Source of the DNA: Blastococcus colisei
GTDB taxonomy: Bacteria > Actinomycetota > Actinomycetes > Mycobacteriales > Geodermatophilaceae
Direction of reading: 5' to 3'
DNA: 64,000 bases
Assembly: GCF_006717095.1 (NCBI RefSeq)
Contig: NZ_VFQE01000001.1
Coordinates: 1,922,001 to 1,986,000, forward strand
Of this stretch, positions 23,684 through 35,801 are shown piece by piece. A program made the position numbers and the translations under genes. The notes below the pieces were generated by a model. That model did no database searches. It saw only the letters and a program-made list of their open reading frames with translations, and was not told the DNA's origin. Position 1 is the stretch's first letter, and each line of letters begins with the position of its first letter.

Positions 23684-24517
23684 GTGGGCGTCCTGGTCTC
23701 CGCGGCCGACCTGCTCGCCGCCGACCCGACCCGCGCCGTGCTGCTCGACGTGCGCTGGGCGCTCGGCGACGACCGTGGCCGGGAGCGGTACCTCGAGGGT
23801 CACCTGCCCGGCGCCGTGTTCGTCGACCTGGAGACGGAGCTGGCCGGCCCGCCGTCGGCCGCCGAGGGACGACACCCGCTGCCGTCGTCTCAGCGACTGC
23901 AGGCAGCGGCCCGGCGCTGGGGCATCAGCGACGGCGACACGGTGGTGGCCTACGACGCAACTGGAGGTCTGGCGGCTGCCCGTGCCTGGTGGCTGCTGCG
24001 GTGGGGTGGTCTGACCGACGTCCGGCTGCTCGACGGCGGGCTGGACGCCTGGCGCCGTGCCGGCGGGACGGTAGAGGCCGGCGCCGTCGTCCCCGGGCCT
24101 GGAGAGGTGACGCTCACCGGCGACGGCATGCCCGTGCTCTCGATCGACGAGGCGGCGGCGCTGCCGTCGTCCGGCGTTCTGCTGGACGCGCGAGCGGGGG
24201 AGCGGTACCGGGGGGAGACCGAGCCCGTCGATCTGCGGGCCGGCCACGTCCCCGGCGCGGTGAGCGCCCCGACGACGGAGAACCTGACGCCCGACGGGAC
24301 CTTCCGATCGCCGGCGGAGCTGCGGGAGCGGTTCGCCGCGCTCGGCGCGCGGCCCGGCGGCACCGTCGGCGTCTACTGCGGCTCGGGGGTCACGGCTGCC
24401 CACGAGGTGGCGGCGCTCTCCGCCGCCGGCATCGAGGCGGCGCTGTGGCCCGGGTCGTGGTCGCAGTGGTCGGCCGATCCCACCCGGGAGACGGCCACGG
24501 GGCCCGGGCCGGCCTGA
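23684..24517 (+). CDS. Thiosulfate/3-mercaptopyruvate sulfurtransferase (tandem rhodanese)
   Basis: A 277-residue two-domain rhodanese. The inactive N-terminal domain (LDVRWALGDDRGRERYLEGHLPGAVFVDL) is followed by a catalytic domain with the persulfide Cys in the loop YCGSGVTAAHEVAAL near residue 230. The loop CGSGVTA is typical of mercaptopyruvate-type enzymes. GTG start is 77 bases after the SgcJ-like gene. It likely handles sulfane sulfur in the cytosol; the physiological donor is unknown. Confidence 0.9.
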   Translation: MGVLVSAADLLAADPTRAVLLDVRWALGDDRGRERYLEGHLPGAVFVDLETELAGPPSAAEGRHPLPSSQRLQAAARRWGISDGDTVVAYDATGGLAAARAWWLLRWGGLTDVRLLDGGLDAWRRAGGTVEAGAVVPGPGEVTLTGDGMPVLSIDEAAALPSSGVLLDARAGERYRGETEPVDLRAGHVPGAVSAPTTENLTPDGTFRSPAELRERFAALGARPGGTVGVYCGSGVTAAHEVAALSAAGIEAALWPGSWSQWSADPTRETATGPGPA

Positions 24518-24688
24518 CACACGCCGGGCCTCGACGGCGACACGCCGACGGCCGATCCGGCCAGTACCCCGGTCGCTCGCGGATCCCTTGCCCGACCGGC
24601 GACGACGCGAGGACACTTCGGCGCCCGAGAGCCTCCCGGCGGTCGACGACGAGCTCTCGATGCACAGCATCGCGCGAGAGGTGCCGCC

Positions 24689-27163
24689 ATGGTCACGACC
24701 CAGCTCCCGTCCCAGGTCACGACCCAGCAGGAGCCGCACACTGCTCCGCAGCCGGAGACCCGGCCCGCGGAGCGGATCGAGTTCCGCCTGGCCCTGGTCT
24801 GCTATGGCGGCGTCTCGCTGGCCGTCTACATGCACGGGGTGACCAAGGAGCTGCACAAGCTGGTGCGGGCCTCCCGTCGGTTCGACGGTGTCGGGCACCT
24901 GGACGAACCGAATCCGTTCGGCACCGACGAGACCGAGTGGGCCTACTTCGAGGCGCTGCGCGAACTGGCCCGGGCCGGCCGACGGCTCTCGGTGGCCGTC
25001 GACGTCATCGCCGGGACGTCGGCCGGCGGCATCAACGGGGTGGTCCTGGGCAAGGTTCTCGCGCTCGACGGCGCCCAGGAGTCGCTGAAGGACGTGTGGA
25101 TCGAGGAGGGCGACCTGCGCAAGCTCCTGCGCAGCCTCCCGCTCGGCGGAGTGCGGACGAGGGCCGTCCTCGCCGCCGCCCGGCTGCTCCGCTCAGGACT
25201 GTTCGGGAAGCTCGGGAGGGAGGACGATGCGCCGTCCCCGTTGCGCGGCGAGCTCATGTCCACCCTGCTGCTGCGGGCGATCACGGACATCGACGGAACG
25301 GCCACTCAGGGAGGCACGCTGCTGCCGCCCAACGGTTCGCTCGAGCTCTACGTGACCCTCACGGACCTGCACGGATTCGAGGTGCTCGTCCCGACCGGGG
25401 CCGGAGGTGCCAGCCAGCGCGACCGTCAGCACGCCCAGGTCCTCCGCTTCGTCGCGGCCCACGGCGACACCGGTGACTTCGGCAAGGACGCTTCTCCGGA
25501 TCTCGCGTTCGCTGCCCGGGCCACGTCGAGCTTTCCCGGGGCCTTCGCCCCGATCCGGATGGACAAGTTCGCGGAGGAATGCAAGAAGCGGCCGTTCCCC
25601 GACACGCTCTCCGACCGGTTCGTCTACCCCTACGACGAGGGCGATGCGAAGGCCGCGGACGCCTGGTTCGTCGACGGTGGCGTCCTGGACAACGCTCCGT
25701 TCGACCTCGTGGTGGCCGCCATCAGCCGCAAGCGGGCCGAGACGGAGGTCCTGCGGCGGCTGGTCTACATCGAGCCCGATCCGGGCCGGCCGTTGGTGCC
25801 CGCCACGCCCGACGGACCGCCACCGGGTCCGCCGTCGTGGTTGGGCGGCGTCTCCAAGGCCGTCCTCGGGGTGAAGGGCACACACGGCGTGCTCCGGGAC
25901 CTGATCGCTCTGCGGGACCTCAACCGGAAGATCGGCGAGGTCGGCGCGATCGCGAAGAGCCAGATGGACGCGGTGCAGGATCTGGTGAGGGACGAACTCG
26001 ACCTGCTGTGGCCGCCGCCGGACGACGAGTCGGGCTCGGCCGGGAACGGGCATGCTGCCGTGCAGCAGCTGTCGGACGCGGTGCACGTCCGTGCCCGCGA
26101 GCACCTCGGTGCCGGTTTCCCGACCTACTGCCGGCTCAAGGTGGAAGCCGCCGCGCGGCGCATGGCCGACGAGATAGCGCAGCGCTTCGTCTTCCCGCCC
26201 GACTCCAGCCGGACCAGCTTCCTGCGGGCGGCCATCGGCGAGTGGGCGCGTGGGCGACCGGAGTGGGCCGACCCGGATCCGACGACGCTCATGACGTTCC
26301 TCCGCCCGGCGGACATCCCGTACCGGGAGCGCCGCCTCATGTTCCTTCTCGCCGGCGTCAACGCGCTCTACGACGAGATCGGAGCCGGCCCCCATGCCCC
26401 TCTCCGTCACGACCTGGACACGCTGAAGACGGCGGCGTGGGATCTCCTGGAGGAGCTCCGCCGCATCCCCGGCGAGGTCGTGAGCGACGTACCGGCGGAG
26501 GCCGTCGCCTTCCTCGCTCCCGCGGAACTGGACGACAGCCTCCTGGCCGATCCGCGGGTGTTCGCCGAGACGCACGGGAACGACTTCACCACACTGTTCC
26601 GGGCCTACCGGGATGCGCTGGAGGCCGCCCTCGGCGACGGCAGCACGCCCCTGTGGGAGATCTTCCAGCGAACGACCCAGGCGTGGGGAGCGGACTACCG
26701 GCGGGCGCTGCTGTCGCGGTACCTCGCCTTCCCCTTCTGGGACGGCCTCATCTTCCCGACGGTCTCCCTGGCGGAGCTGCCCCAGTTCACGCCGATCGGT
26801 GTCGCGCAGTTCAGCCCGTTGGCCGCCGCCGCACTGCCCACCCCGGACGGCGGAAAGCTGAAAGGCGTCTCGCTGCACCACTTCGGCGGCTTCGCCAAGG
26901 CCGAATGGCGCGAGAACGACTACCTCTGGGGGCGTCTGGACGGCGTGGAGCTCATCCTGCGGCAGCTCTACGACGCCGGCTCACCGGCTCCGACGGCCGC
27001 CGCGACGGCGCCCCCTCCGTCGACCGCCGGCGCCGTCTCGAGCGCAGGAGGTCCGGTGCTCAAGGCCGGCCTCCGGGCGGTGCTCGACTCCGAGCAGGGG
27101 CTGCAGCGGATCGCGGCGAGACGTGCAGAACTGGCCGAGGAGGTGGCGCAGCTCCCCGGGTAG
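24689..27163 (+). CDS. Patatin-like phospholipase with DUF3376 domain
   Basis: An 824-residue protein. Residues ~30-380 form a patatin lipase domain: oxyanion region LALVCYGGVSLAVYMHGV, nucleophile Ser111 in GTSAGG and catalytic Asp329 in VDGGVLDN, so the Ser-Asp dyad is intact. The remaining ~440 residues correspond to the long C-terminal region of actinobacterial patatin-like proteins (DUF3376), mostly helical, with a Pro/Ala/Thr-rich stretch near 770. There is no signal peptide, so it is probably cytosolic or membrane-associated and acts on acyl lipids. The first ~28 residues are Gln/Thr/Pro-rich and likely disordered. Confidence 0.9.
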   Translation: MVTTQLPSQVTTQQEPHTAPQPETRPAERIEFRLALVCYGGVSLAVYMHGVTKELHKLVRASRRFDGVGHLDEPNPFGTDETEWAYFEALRELARAGRRLSVAVDVIAGTSAGGINGVVLGKVLALDGAQESLKDVWIEEGDLRKLLRSLPLGGVRTRAVLAAARLLRSGLFGKLGREDDAPSPLRGELMSTLLLRAITDIDGTATQGGTLLPPNGSLELYVTLTDLHGFEVLVPTGAGGASQRDRQHAQVLRFVAAHGDTGDFGKDASPDLAFAARATSSFPGAFAPIRMDKFAEECKKRPFPDTLSDRFVYPYDEGDAKAADAWFVDGGVLDNAPFDLVVAAISRKRAETEVLRRLVYIEPDPGRPLVPATPDGPPPGPPSWLGGVSKAVLGVKGTHGVLRDLIALRDLNRKIGEVGAIAKSQMDAVQDLVRDELDLLWPPPDDESGSAGNGHAAVQQLSDAVHVRAREHLGAGFPTYCRLKVEAAARRMADEIAQRFVFPPDSSRTSFLRAAIGEWARGRPEWADPDPTTLMTFLRPADIPYRERRLMFLLAGVNALYDEIGAGPHAPLRHDLDTLKTAAWDLLEELRRIPGEVVSDVPAEAVAFLAPAELDDSLLADPRVFAETHGNDFTTLFRAYRDALEAALGDGSTPLWEIFQRTTQAWGADYRRALLSRYLAFPFWDGLIFPTVSLAELPQFTPIGVAQFSPLAAAALPTPDGGKLKGVSLHHFGGFAKAEWRENDYLWGRLDGVELILRQLYDAGSPAPTAAATAPPPSTAGAVSSAGGPVLKAGLRAVLDSEQGLQRIAARRAELAEEVAQLPG

Positions 27164-27206
27164 GCGTTGCCGAGCCACCACGACGGGGCCTGGGCATACT
27201 GCGGCC

Positions 27207-27485
27207 GTGCCGACCACACCGCAGGCTGCGCTCGGGCCGCTCCTCGTCGCCGGACTGGCCGGGGCCGCACACCTGGTGGTCGGGTTCTTCTACCTGACCA
27301 GCGGCCTCGTGGTCCCCCTCTACGCGCTGCTGCCGCTGTGGCTGGTCTGGGTGGTGCTCGCGCTGTGGCTGGTCCGACTGGCGATCCTCCGGTCCTGGTG
27401 GACGCCGGTCGTGCCGGTGACCGCCGCCGCCGTGCTCACCCTGACGCTGATCCTGGGCGGGACCGTCCTCGGCTGGCAGCCCTGA
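27207..27485 (+). CDS. Small three-TM membrane protein
   Basis: A 92-residue hydrophobic protein with three predicted TM helices (ALGPLLVAGLAGAAHLVVGF, LYALLPLWLVWVVLALWLV and VVPVTAAAVLTLTLILGG). The GTG at 27207 is preferred over the open upstream frame because a -10-like CATACT (27195-27200) lies six bases before it, implying a leaderless mRNA, and because the first helix then starts near the N-terminus. No family recognised. It converges on the chelatase gene with one base between the stops. Confidence 0.7.
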   Translation: MPTTPQAALGPLLVAGLAGAAHLVVGFFYLTSGLVVPLYALLPLWLVWVVLALWLVRLAILRSWWTPVVPVTAAAVLTLTLILGGTVLGWQP

Positions 27486-27486
27486 G

Positions 27487-28194
27487 TCAGTCGGCGAGGG
27501 CCGCGTCGTAGCGGTCCAGGAGGATCGCGGCGATCCGGTCGTCCGGCAGCAGGGGAGCGGTCACCGCGTCGGCGCCTGCCCCGGCCAGCTTGTCGTGGAA
27601 GTGGCCGGGCGCCAGCAGGTACGACGCGACGACGACCTGCTCCGCGCCGCCCCGCCGGGCCGCCAGCACCGCGTCGGGTACCGGCGGCTGGGCCGCCGAG
27701 CCGTACCCGGTGGTCACCGGCCCGGCCCACGAGCGCTGGAGCAGGTCTGCGGTGCCCTCGACGTCGGCGACCGCCCGGACGTCGCTGGACCCGGCCGCCG
27801 CGAGGACGACGGCGGTCAGCGGATCGCGGGGGTCGGCGTCTGCCTGCAGCAGCCGGTCGTGCAGCACCTCGACCAGCCGCGGGTCCGGCCCCAGCGGTCG
27901 GGCCGCGACCGCCGACTCGGCGTCGGCCACTGCGCCGGCGATGTCGACGTGCACGTGGTACCCGCCCGACAGGAGCAGCGGGACCACGACGGCGGGCCGC
28001 CCCTCGGCCGACAGGCCGGCCACCACGTCGACGACGGTGGGCGGCTGGACGTCGACGAAGGCGGCCGTGGTGACCAGCCCGGGCCGCTGCGTGCGGGCGG
28101 CGAGGGCCAGTTCGGCGATCAGCCGGCGACCGGTGGGGTTACGGGTGCCGTGCGCGCACGCGACGAGGACCGGTCCTGCGGCGGGTGGGCTCAC
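27487..28194 (-). CDS. Sirohydrochlorin chelatase-like protein (CbiX family)
   Basis: A 235-residue protein with two CbiX-like repeats. The metal/tetrapyrrole-site histidines are visible in VACAHGTRNPTGRR and LLSGGYHVHVDI in the first half and LLAPGHFHDKLAG in the second. Family members insert Fe or Co into sirohydrochlorin. No other siroheme gene is nearby, so the metal and pathway are uncertain. GTG start overlaps the upstream SDR stop as GTGA, making a two-gene operon. Confidence 0.85.
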   Translation of the reverse strand: MSPPAAGPVLVACAHGTRNPTGRRLIAELALAARTQRPGLVTTAAFVDVQPPTVVDVVAGLSAEGRPAVVVPLLLSGGYHVHVDIAGAVADAESAVAARPLGPDPRLVEVLHDRLLQADADPRDPLTAVVLAAAGSSDVRAVADVEGTADLLQRSWAGPVTTGYGSAAQPPVPDAVLAARRGGAEQVVVASYLLAPGHFHDKLAGAGADAVTAPLLPDDRIAAILLDRYDAALAD

Positions 28195-28952
28195 AGCGAG
28201 CGGGTGACGCCGCCGTCGACAGCGATCATGGTCCCGGTCACGAAGGAAGCGGCGGGGGAGAGGGCGAAGGCAGCCACCCGGCCGAATTCCTCGGGTCGGC
28301 CCACCCGTCGCAGCGGGATGCCCGCCTCGGTCCGCGCCCGCATGGCGTCGGCGTCGCCGGACGCGGCCTCGATCTCGGCGATCCGATCGGTCGCGATGGT
28401 GCCGGGCATCAGACCGAGCACCCGGATGCCGCGCGGACCGAGCTCGTCGGCCAGTGCCTTCGCCGTCATGGCGAGCCCGGGCCGCAGGCCGTTGGAGATG
28501 GCCAGGTGGCCGATCGGCTGGCGGACGGAGGTGGAGAGGACGAAGACGATCGCGGCGCCCTCGCCCAGGTGCGGGACCAGCTCCCTGACCAGGCGCAGCG
28601 GCCCGAGCAGGACGCTCTCCACGCCGGTCCGCCAGTCCTCCTCGGCCGTCTCGAGAACGGTGCCAGGTGCCGGGCCGCCCACCGAGATCAGCGCGCCGTC
28701 GACCCGGCCGAGCCGCTCCCGCGCCTCGGCCACCAGTTGCCCGGCGACGTCGGCATCGGCGAGGTCCGCGGCCAGCCCGAATGCGCCGGGCGCGCCGCCG
28801 AGCGTGTCGACCGCCCCCGCGACGCCGTCCTCGGACCGGGAGCTGACGAGCACCCGGGCCCCGTCATCGACGAGGGCCCGGGCGGTCGCGAACCCCAGCC
28901 CCCGGCTCGCGCCGGTGAGCAGGAATCCGCGACCGCCCAGGCCCAGGTCCAT
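28191..28952 (-). CDS. Atypical short-chain dehydrogenase/reductase
   Basis: A 253-residue Rossmann protein with the cofactor motif LLTGASRGLGFATARAL and the C-terminal signature SFVTGTMIAVDGG. The catalytic YxxxK is not present: the aligned segment reads SNGLR (AISNGLRPGLAMTAKAL), although the catalytic-type Ser (VLSTSV) remains. Related actinobacterial SDRs share the SNGLRPGL segment, so this is a lineage feature rather than a recent mutation. It may bind NAD(P) without classical reductase chemistry. It leads the operon with the chelatase-like gene and lies 20 bases past the aconitase gene. Confidence 0.85.
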   Translation of the reverse strand: MDLGLGGRGFLLTGASRGLGFATARALVDDGARVLVSSRSEDGVAGAVDTLGGAPGAFGLAADLADADVAGQLVAEARERLGRVDGALISVGGPAPGTVLETAEEDWRTGVESVLLGPLRLVRELVPHLGEGAAIVFVLSTSVRQPIGHLAISNGLRPGLAMTAKALADELGPRGIRVLGLMPGTIATDRIAEIEAASGDADAMRARTEAGIPLRRVGRPEEFGRVAAFALSPAASFVTGTMIAVDGGVTRSL

Positions 28953-28972
28953 GAGGGTTCAGGTCCCGTCGG

Positions 28973-31828
<2,856 letters not shown>

Positions 31829-32072
31829 TCTTCTGCGCCTACCCCTCGCTGGTTCGTCGCGGCTGGATCGTCGCGCTGGGTTCCGCCTCGATCATCCCAG
31901 CTCAGCGATCGACGCACCGGGTCAGGGGAACCTTCCTTCACCCGGTGACGTCCGTCACCTCCTGCGCCTGCCTTCCCCCCACCAGTCACCGGCGCCTCAG
32001 GGGCCGCGCGGGAGGGTGAACCCGGGGCGCGTCGCTGGTGGGAGCGCTTCCCGGTGCCTACCGTCCCTGGCC

Positions 32073-33125
32073 ATGACCGTGGTCGAGTCAGCGGCGCTCA
32101 CCGCGGCGATCCCCAGCCCCCGCACGCCCCTGCCCGGAGAGCGGATGGCCGGCCGTGCGCCGGCGGGCACCTCCGACACCCGTGCTCGTCGGCGCCTCGT
32201 CGTGCGGTGGCTGCTGGTCTCCGCCCTGGGCCTGTCCTTCGCCGTCACCTGCGCGATCGTGGGGCTGCCCACCGACCGCGTCGTCCTGCTGGGCTGGGTC
32301 GTGGCCGGGCTGGCGCTGTACGCCGTGGCCGACGGCCCGCGCCGCGTGGGGCGGCTCCTCGCCGACTGGCTGCCGCTGGTGGCCCTGCTGCTCGCCTACG
32401 ACGCCAGCCGGGGCCTCGCCGACGGCTTCGGCGCGACCGTGCACGTCGCGGAACTCGCCACGGCCGACCGCTGGCTGTCCGGGGGCAGCCTGCCGACGGT
32501 CGTGCTGCAGCAGTACTGGCAGGCCGACTGGTGGAAGGCCGTCGCCTCGCTGGTCTACGCGAGCCACTTCGTCGTGACGCCGGTCGTGCTCGGAGTCCTG
32601 TGGGTCCGCAACCGCGACCGGTGGAAGACCTTCGCCCGGCTGGTCGTCGGGCTGTCGGCCGCCGGGCTGGCCACGTACGTCCTCTACCCGGCCGCGCCGC
32701 CGTGGCTGGCGGCGAAGGACGGCGTCATCGAGCCGGTGCGCCGGCTCAGCGGTGCCGGCTGGGAGGTGCTCGGTCTGCCCCGTGCCGGAGCCCTGCTCGC
32801 CGACAGCCAGGGCCAGGTCAACCAGGTGGCGGCCGTGCCGTCGTTGCACACCGCCTTCGCCGTCCTCGTCTGCCTGGTGCTCCTCCCGGTCGCGCGCCGG
32901 CGGTGGCAGCGGGTCGTGCTGCTCGGCTACGGGCCCGCGATGGCAGTCGTGCTCGTGTGGGCCGGGGAGCACTACGTGATCGACACCCTCCTGGGCGCCG
33001 TCTACGCGGTCGCGGTCGTCCTCGTGGCGGCGCAGTGGCGGGCGTGGCGCCGGCGGATGTCTCCCCGGACCCTCCCCGGGACAGCCACGCACGAGCGGGT
33101 CCCCGCTCCTACCGTGGACGCGTGA
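32073..33125 (+). CDS. PAP2 superfamily membrane protein (inositolphosphotransferase-like)
   Basis: A 350-residue membrane protein with about six TM helices. PAP2 motifs are present in the order expected for the PAP2_3/Aur1-like branch: a downstream PSLHTAFA and GEHYVIDTLLG with the catalytic His and Asp. Substrate is probably a lipid phosphate or phosphoinositol group. The ATG at 32073 is preferred because a -10-like TACCGT (32059-32064) ends eight bases upstream, implying a leaderless mRNA. Its stop overlaps the sirtuin start as GTGA. Confidence 0.87.
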   Translation: MTVVESAALTAAIPSPRTPLPGERMAGRAPAGTSDTRARRRLVVRWLLVSALGLSFAVTCAIVGLPTDRVVLLGWVVAGLALYAVADGPRRVGRLLADWLPLVALLLAYDASRGLADGFGATVHVAELATADRWLSGGSLPTVVLQQYWQADWWKAVASLVYASHFVVTPVVLGVLWVRNRDRWKTFARLVVGLSAAGLATYVLYPAAPPWLAAKDGVIEPVRRLSGAGWEVLGLPRAGALLADSQGQVNQVAAVPSLHTAFAVLVCLVLLPVARRRWQRVVLLGYGPAMAVVLVWAGEHYVIDTLLGAVYAVAVVLVAAQWRAWRRRMSPRTLPGTATHERVPAPTVDA

Positions 33126-33889
33126 CCGGAGCCGTCCCCGAACCCCTGCCCGACTGGCTGAGCGCGGCACGGCGCATCGTCGTCCTCACTGGTGCGGGCA
33201 TCTCCACGGAGAGCGGCATCCCCGACTACCGCGGTCCGAACGGCGTGTGGACGAAGGACCCCGACGCCGAGAAGCTCGTCACGCTCTCGTACTACGTGAG
33301 CGATCCGGACATCCGCCGTCGGGCGTGGCTGATGCGCCGGGAGCTGACGGGCGACATCGCACCGAACGCGGGCCATCGGGCGCTGGCCGACCTCGAGCGC
33401 CAGGGGCGGCTGCGTGCCCTGCTCACCCAGAACATCGACGGGCTCCACCAGCAGGCGGGTTCCTCGCCGGGCGTCGTCCTCGAGCTGCACGGGACCATCC
33501 ACGAGGTGGCCTGCCTGTCCTGCGGTGACCGGACGACGATGGGCAGCGCCATGGAGCGCATCGACGCCGGCGCCCCCGACCCCGCCTGCGTGGTGTGCGG
33601 CGGCATCCTCAAGTCGGCCACGATCAGCTTCGGCCAGGAGCTGGACTCCGCCGTCATCGCCGCCGCAGCGGACGCGGCGTCGGAGTGCGACGTCTTCCTC
33701 GCCGTCGGGACGTCGCTGACCGTCCATCCCGCGGCGGGTCTGACCGACATCGCGGCCGCGTACGGCGCTCGGATCGTCGTCGTCAACGCCGAGCCGACGC
33801 CCTACGACCCGCTCGCCGACCTCGTCGTCCGGGAGCCGATCGGGCGTTCCCTGCCGCTGCTGCTGGGAACGGCGCACCAGCACTCGTGA
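33122..33889 (+). CDS. NAD-dependent protein deacylase (sirtuin)
   Basis: A 255-residue class II/III-type sirtuin. It shows the NAD motifs GAGISTESGIPDYRG and TQNIDGLHQQAG, catalytic His123 in LELHGT, a zinc site made by Cys131, 134, 156 and 159 (CLSC, CVVC), and GTSLTVHPAAGL. It removes acyl groups from lysines using NAD+. Coupled to the PAP2 gene by GTGA and followed by an acyl-CoA synthetase; sirtuins often activate such ligases by deacylation, so a functional link is possible (inference). Confidence 0.92.
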   Translation: MTGAVPEPLPDWLSAARRIVVLTGAGISTESGIPDYRGPNGVWTKDPDAEKLVTLSYYVSDPDIRRRAWLMRRELTGDIAPNAGHRALADLERQGRLRALLTQNIDGLHQQAGSSPGVVLELHGTIHEVACLSCGDRTTMGSAMERIDAGAPDPACVVCGGILKSATISFGQELDSAVIAAAADAASECDVFLAVGTSLTVHPAAGLTDIAAAYGARIVVVNAEPTPYDPLADLVVREPIGRSLPLLLGTAHQHS

Positions 33890-33967
33890 TGGCCGGTTCC
33901 GGCCGTTAGCGTGACGGGGACCACGACGAGCGGCCGGCTCGACCGGCCCCACACCCCGGGAGCCGGC

Positions 33968-35503
33968 ATGCGCGTGCCCTTGACCACCCGCGACTTCCTC
34001 GACCGGGCCGAGCTCGTCTACGGCGACCGCGTGGGCATCGTCGACGAGCCGAGCCAGCCCGCCCCCTCGCTCGGGGAGGTGAGCTACCGCGAGGTGGCCC
34101 GCCGTGGCCGCGCCCTGCAGGCAGGTCTCGACGGGCTGGACATCGGCGAGGGCGAGCGGGTGGCGATCGTCAGCCACAACGCCGGCCGCCTGCTGGAGCT
34201 GCTCCTGTCGGTGCCGTCGTCCGGACGGGTGGCGGTGCCGATCAACTTCCGGCTCTCGCCCGAGGAGGTCAGCTACATCGTCGGGCACTCCGGCGCCCGC
34301 GTGCTGCTGGTCGACCCGGAGCTCGAGTCCTCGCTCAAGGGCGTCGAGTCCGAGCACCGGTTCGGCACGGGGGAGGAGTACGAGCAGCTGCTGCGCTTCG
34401 ACACCGAACCCCGGCCGTGGTCGGCGCCGGACGAGGACGCCACCGCCACGATCAACTACACCAGCGGGACGACGGCGCGGCCCAAGGGCGTGCAGATGAC
34501 CCACCGCAACCTGTGGGTCAACGCCGTCACCTTCGGCATGCACATGCAGGTCAGCGACCGCGACGTCTACATGCACACGCTGCCGATGTTCCACTGCAAC
34601 GGCTGGGGCCTGCCGTACACGATGGCCGGGCTCGGGGCCACGCAGGTCGTGCTGCGCAAGGTGGACGGCGCGGAGATCCTGCGCCGGGTCGAGTGGCACG
34701 GGGTCACGGTCATGGCGGGCGCGCCCGCCGTGTGGAACGCCGTCCTGGAGGCCGCCGCCGACTGGGACGGCGAGATCCCCGGGCGCGACCGGGTGCGGAT
34801 CATCGTCGCCGGCGCTCCGCCGCCCTCGAGGACGATCGCCCGCGTGGAGGCCGAGCTGGGCTGGGAGTTCAACCAGATCTACGGCCTCACCGAGACCGCC
34901 CCGCTGCTCACCATCAACCGGCCGCGCGCCGAGTACGACGACCTGGACGCCGACGAGCGCGCCAGGCGGCTGTCGCGGGCCGGTGTCCCCGGGCTGGGCA
35001 CCCGGCTGGAGGTCAGCGAGTCCGGCGAGGTGCTCGCGCAGGGGAACACCGTGCTGGCCGGCTACTGGGAGAACCCCGACGCCTCGGCGGAGGCGCTGGA
35101 GGGCGGCTGGTTCCACACCGGGGACGGCGGCTCGATCGACGACGTCGGCTACGTGACCATCTCCGACCGCAAGAAGGACGTGATCATCACCGGCGGGGAG
35201 AACGTCTCCTCGATCGAGGTGGAGGACGCCGTCTTCAGCCACCCCGCCGTCGCCGAGGTCGCCGTCATCGGCGTGCCGGACGACAAGTGGGGCGAGATGG
35301 TCACCGCGCTGGTCGTCGTCGCCGAGGGGGAGACGGTCACCGCGGAGGAGATCGTCGCGCACTGCCGGGGCCGTATCGCCGGCTACAAGCTGCCCAAGCG
35401 CGTCGAGTTCCGCGACGAGCTGGCCCGCACGGCCACCGGCAAGATCCAGAAGTTCAAGCTCCGCGAGTCGTTCTGGAAGGACTCCGAGCGCCAGATCAAC
35501 TGA
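33968..35503 (+). CDS. Acyl-CoA synthetase (AMP-binding)
   Basis: A 511-residue ANL-superfamily ligase that activates a fatty or related acid to acyl-AMP and then acyl-CoA. Core motifs are YTSGTTARPKGVQMTH, QIYGLTETAPL, WFHTGDGGSID, DRKKDVIITGGENVS and the C-terminal catalytic lysine in RTATGKIQKFKLR. An in-frame GTG at 33911 would add 19 residues, but the ATG at 33968 has GGGAG eight bases upstream and a -10-like TAGCGT (33907-33912) fits a start after it. A hairpin follows at 35512-35561. Confidence 0.92.
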   Translation: MRVPLTTRDFLDRAELVYGDRVGIVDEPSQPAPSLGEVSYREVARRGRALQAGLDGLDIGEGERVAIVSHNAGRLLELLLSVPSSGRVAVPINFRLSPEEVSYIVGHSGARVLLVDPELESSLKGVESEHRFGTGEEYEQLLRFDTEPRPWSAPDEDATATINYTSGTTARPKGVQMTHRNLWVNAVTFGMHMQVSDRDVYMHTLPMFHCNGWGLPYTMAGLGATQVVLRKVDGAEILRRVEWHGVTVMAGAPAVWNAVLEAAADWDGEIPGRDRVRIIVAGAPPPSRTIARVEAELGWEFNQIYGLTETAPLLTINRPRAEYDDLDADERARRLSRAGVPGLGTRLEVSESGEVLAQGNTVLAGYWENPDASAEALEGGWFHTGDGGSIDDVGYVTISDRKKDVIITGGENVSSIEVEDAVFSHPAVAEVAVIGVPDDKWGEMVTALVVVAEGETVTAEEIVAHCRGRIAGYKLPKRVEFRDELARTATGKIQKFKLRESFWKDSERQIN

Positions 35504-35511
35504 TCGAAGGA

Positions 35512-35561
35512 CCCCGCTGCCCCCGACGCTCGCCAGCTCACGCCGGGGCCCTGCAGCGGGG
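35512..35561 (+). terminator. Hairpin after the acyl-CoA synthetase
   Basis: CCCCGCTGC (35512-35520) pairs perfectly with GCAGCGGGG (35553-35561), starting eight bases after the stop. The loop can fold further (CCCC/GGGG). There is no T tract. Confidence 0.5.
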
Positions 35562-35641
35562 CCGCTCAGCACGTCACCGGCTCGGCGCGGGCCCTCGAAG
35601 CGTGGCCGTTCCAGCACGTCACCAGCTCGCGGCGGGACCCT
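35556..35641. repeat. Two imperfect ~40-bp tandem copies
   Basis: The unit with core CAGCACGTCACCNGCTCG occurs at 35567-35584 and 35612-35629, and similarity extends to about 40 bases each (GCGGGGCCG.. and GCGTGGCCG.. on the left, GCGGG.CCCT on the right). Period about 45 bases. It lies in the ~300-base gap between the ligase and the NlpC/P60 gene and has no obvious function. Confidence 0.5.
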
Positions 35642-35727
35642 GCGCGCGTCCCCCGACCGTGTCGTCTCCCCCCACGGGGTGAGACGCGCTCAACGGATGC
35701 CTCTGTGACGCCGATCTCGATTACGGT

Positions 35728-35745
35728 GGCGCCCTCCCGGGCGCC
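35728..35745 (+). other. 5' leader hairpin of the NlpC/P60 gene
   Basis: GGCGCCC-TCCC-GGGCGCC forms a perfect 7-bp stem just after a -10-like TACGGT (35722-35727), so it would sit at or near the 5' end of the mRNA. It could stabilise or regulate the transcript. I looked for a ydaO (c-di-AMP) riboswitch, common before such genes in actinobacteria, and did not recognise one. Confidence 0.35.
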
Positions 35746-35801
35746 GGATGTCGAGTGGCGCCGGCCCCCAGGGGTCGCCTGCGCCGGAAGAGGTTGCATC
35801 G

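Noticed and set aside
35640-35801. Possible c-di-AMP (ydaO) riboswitch before the NlpC/P60 gene
   Set aside because: Expected by analogy, but I could not find the conserved core segments; only simple hairpins are visible.
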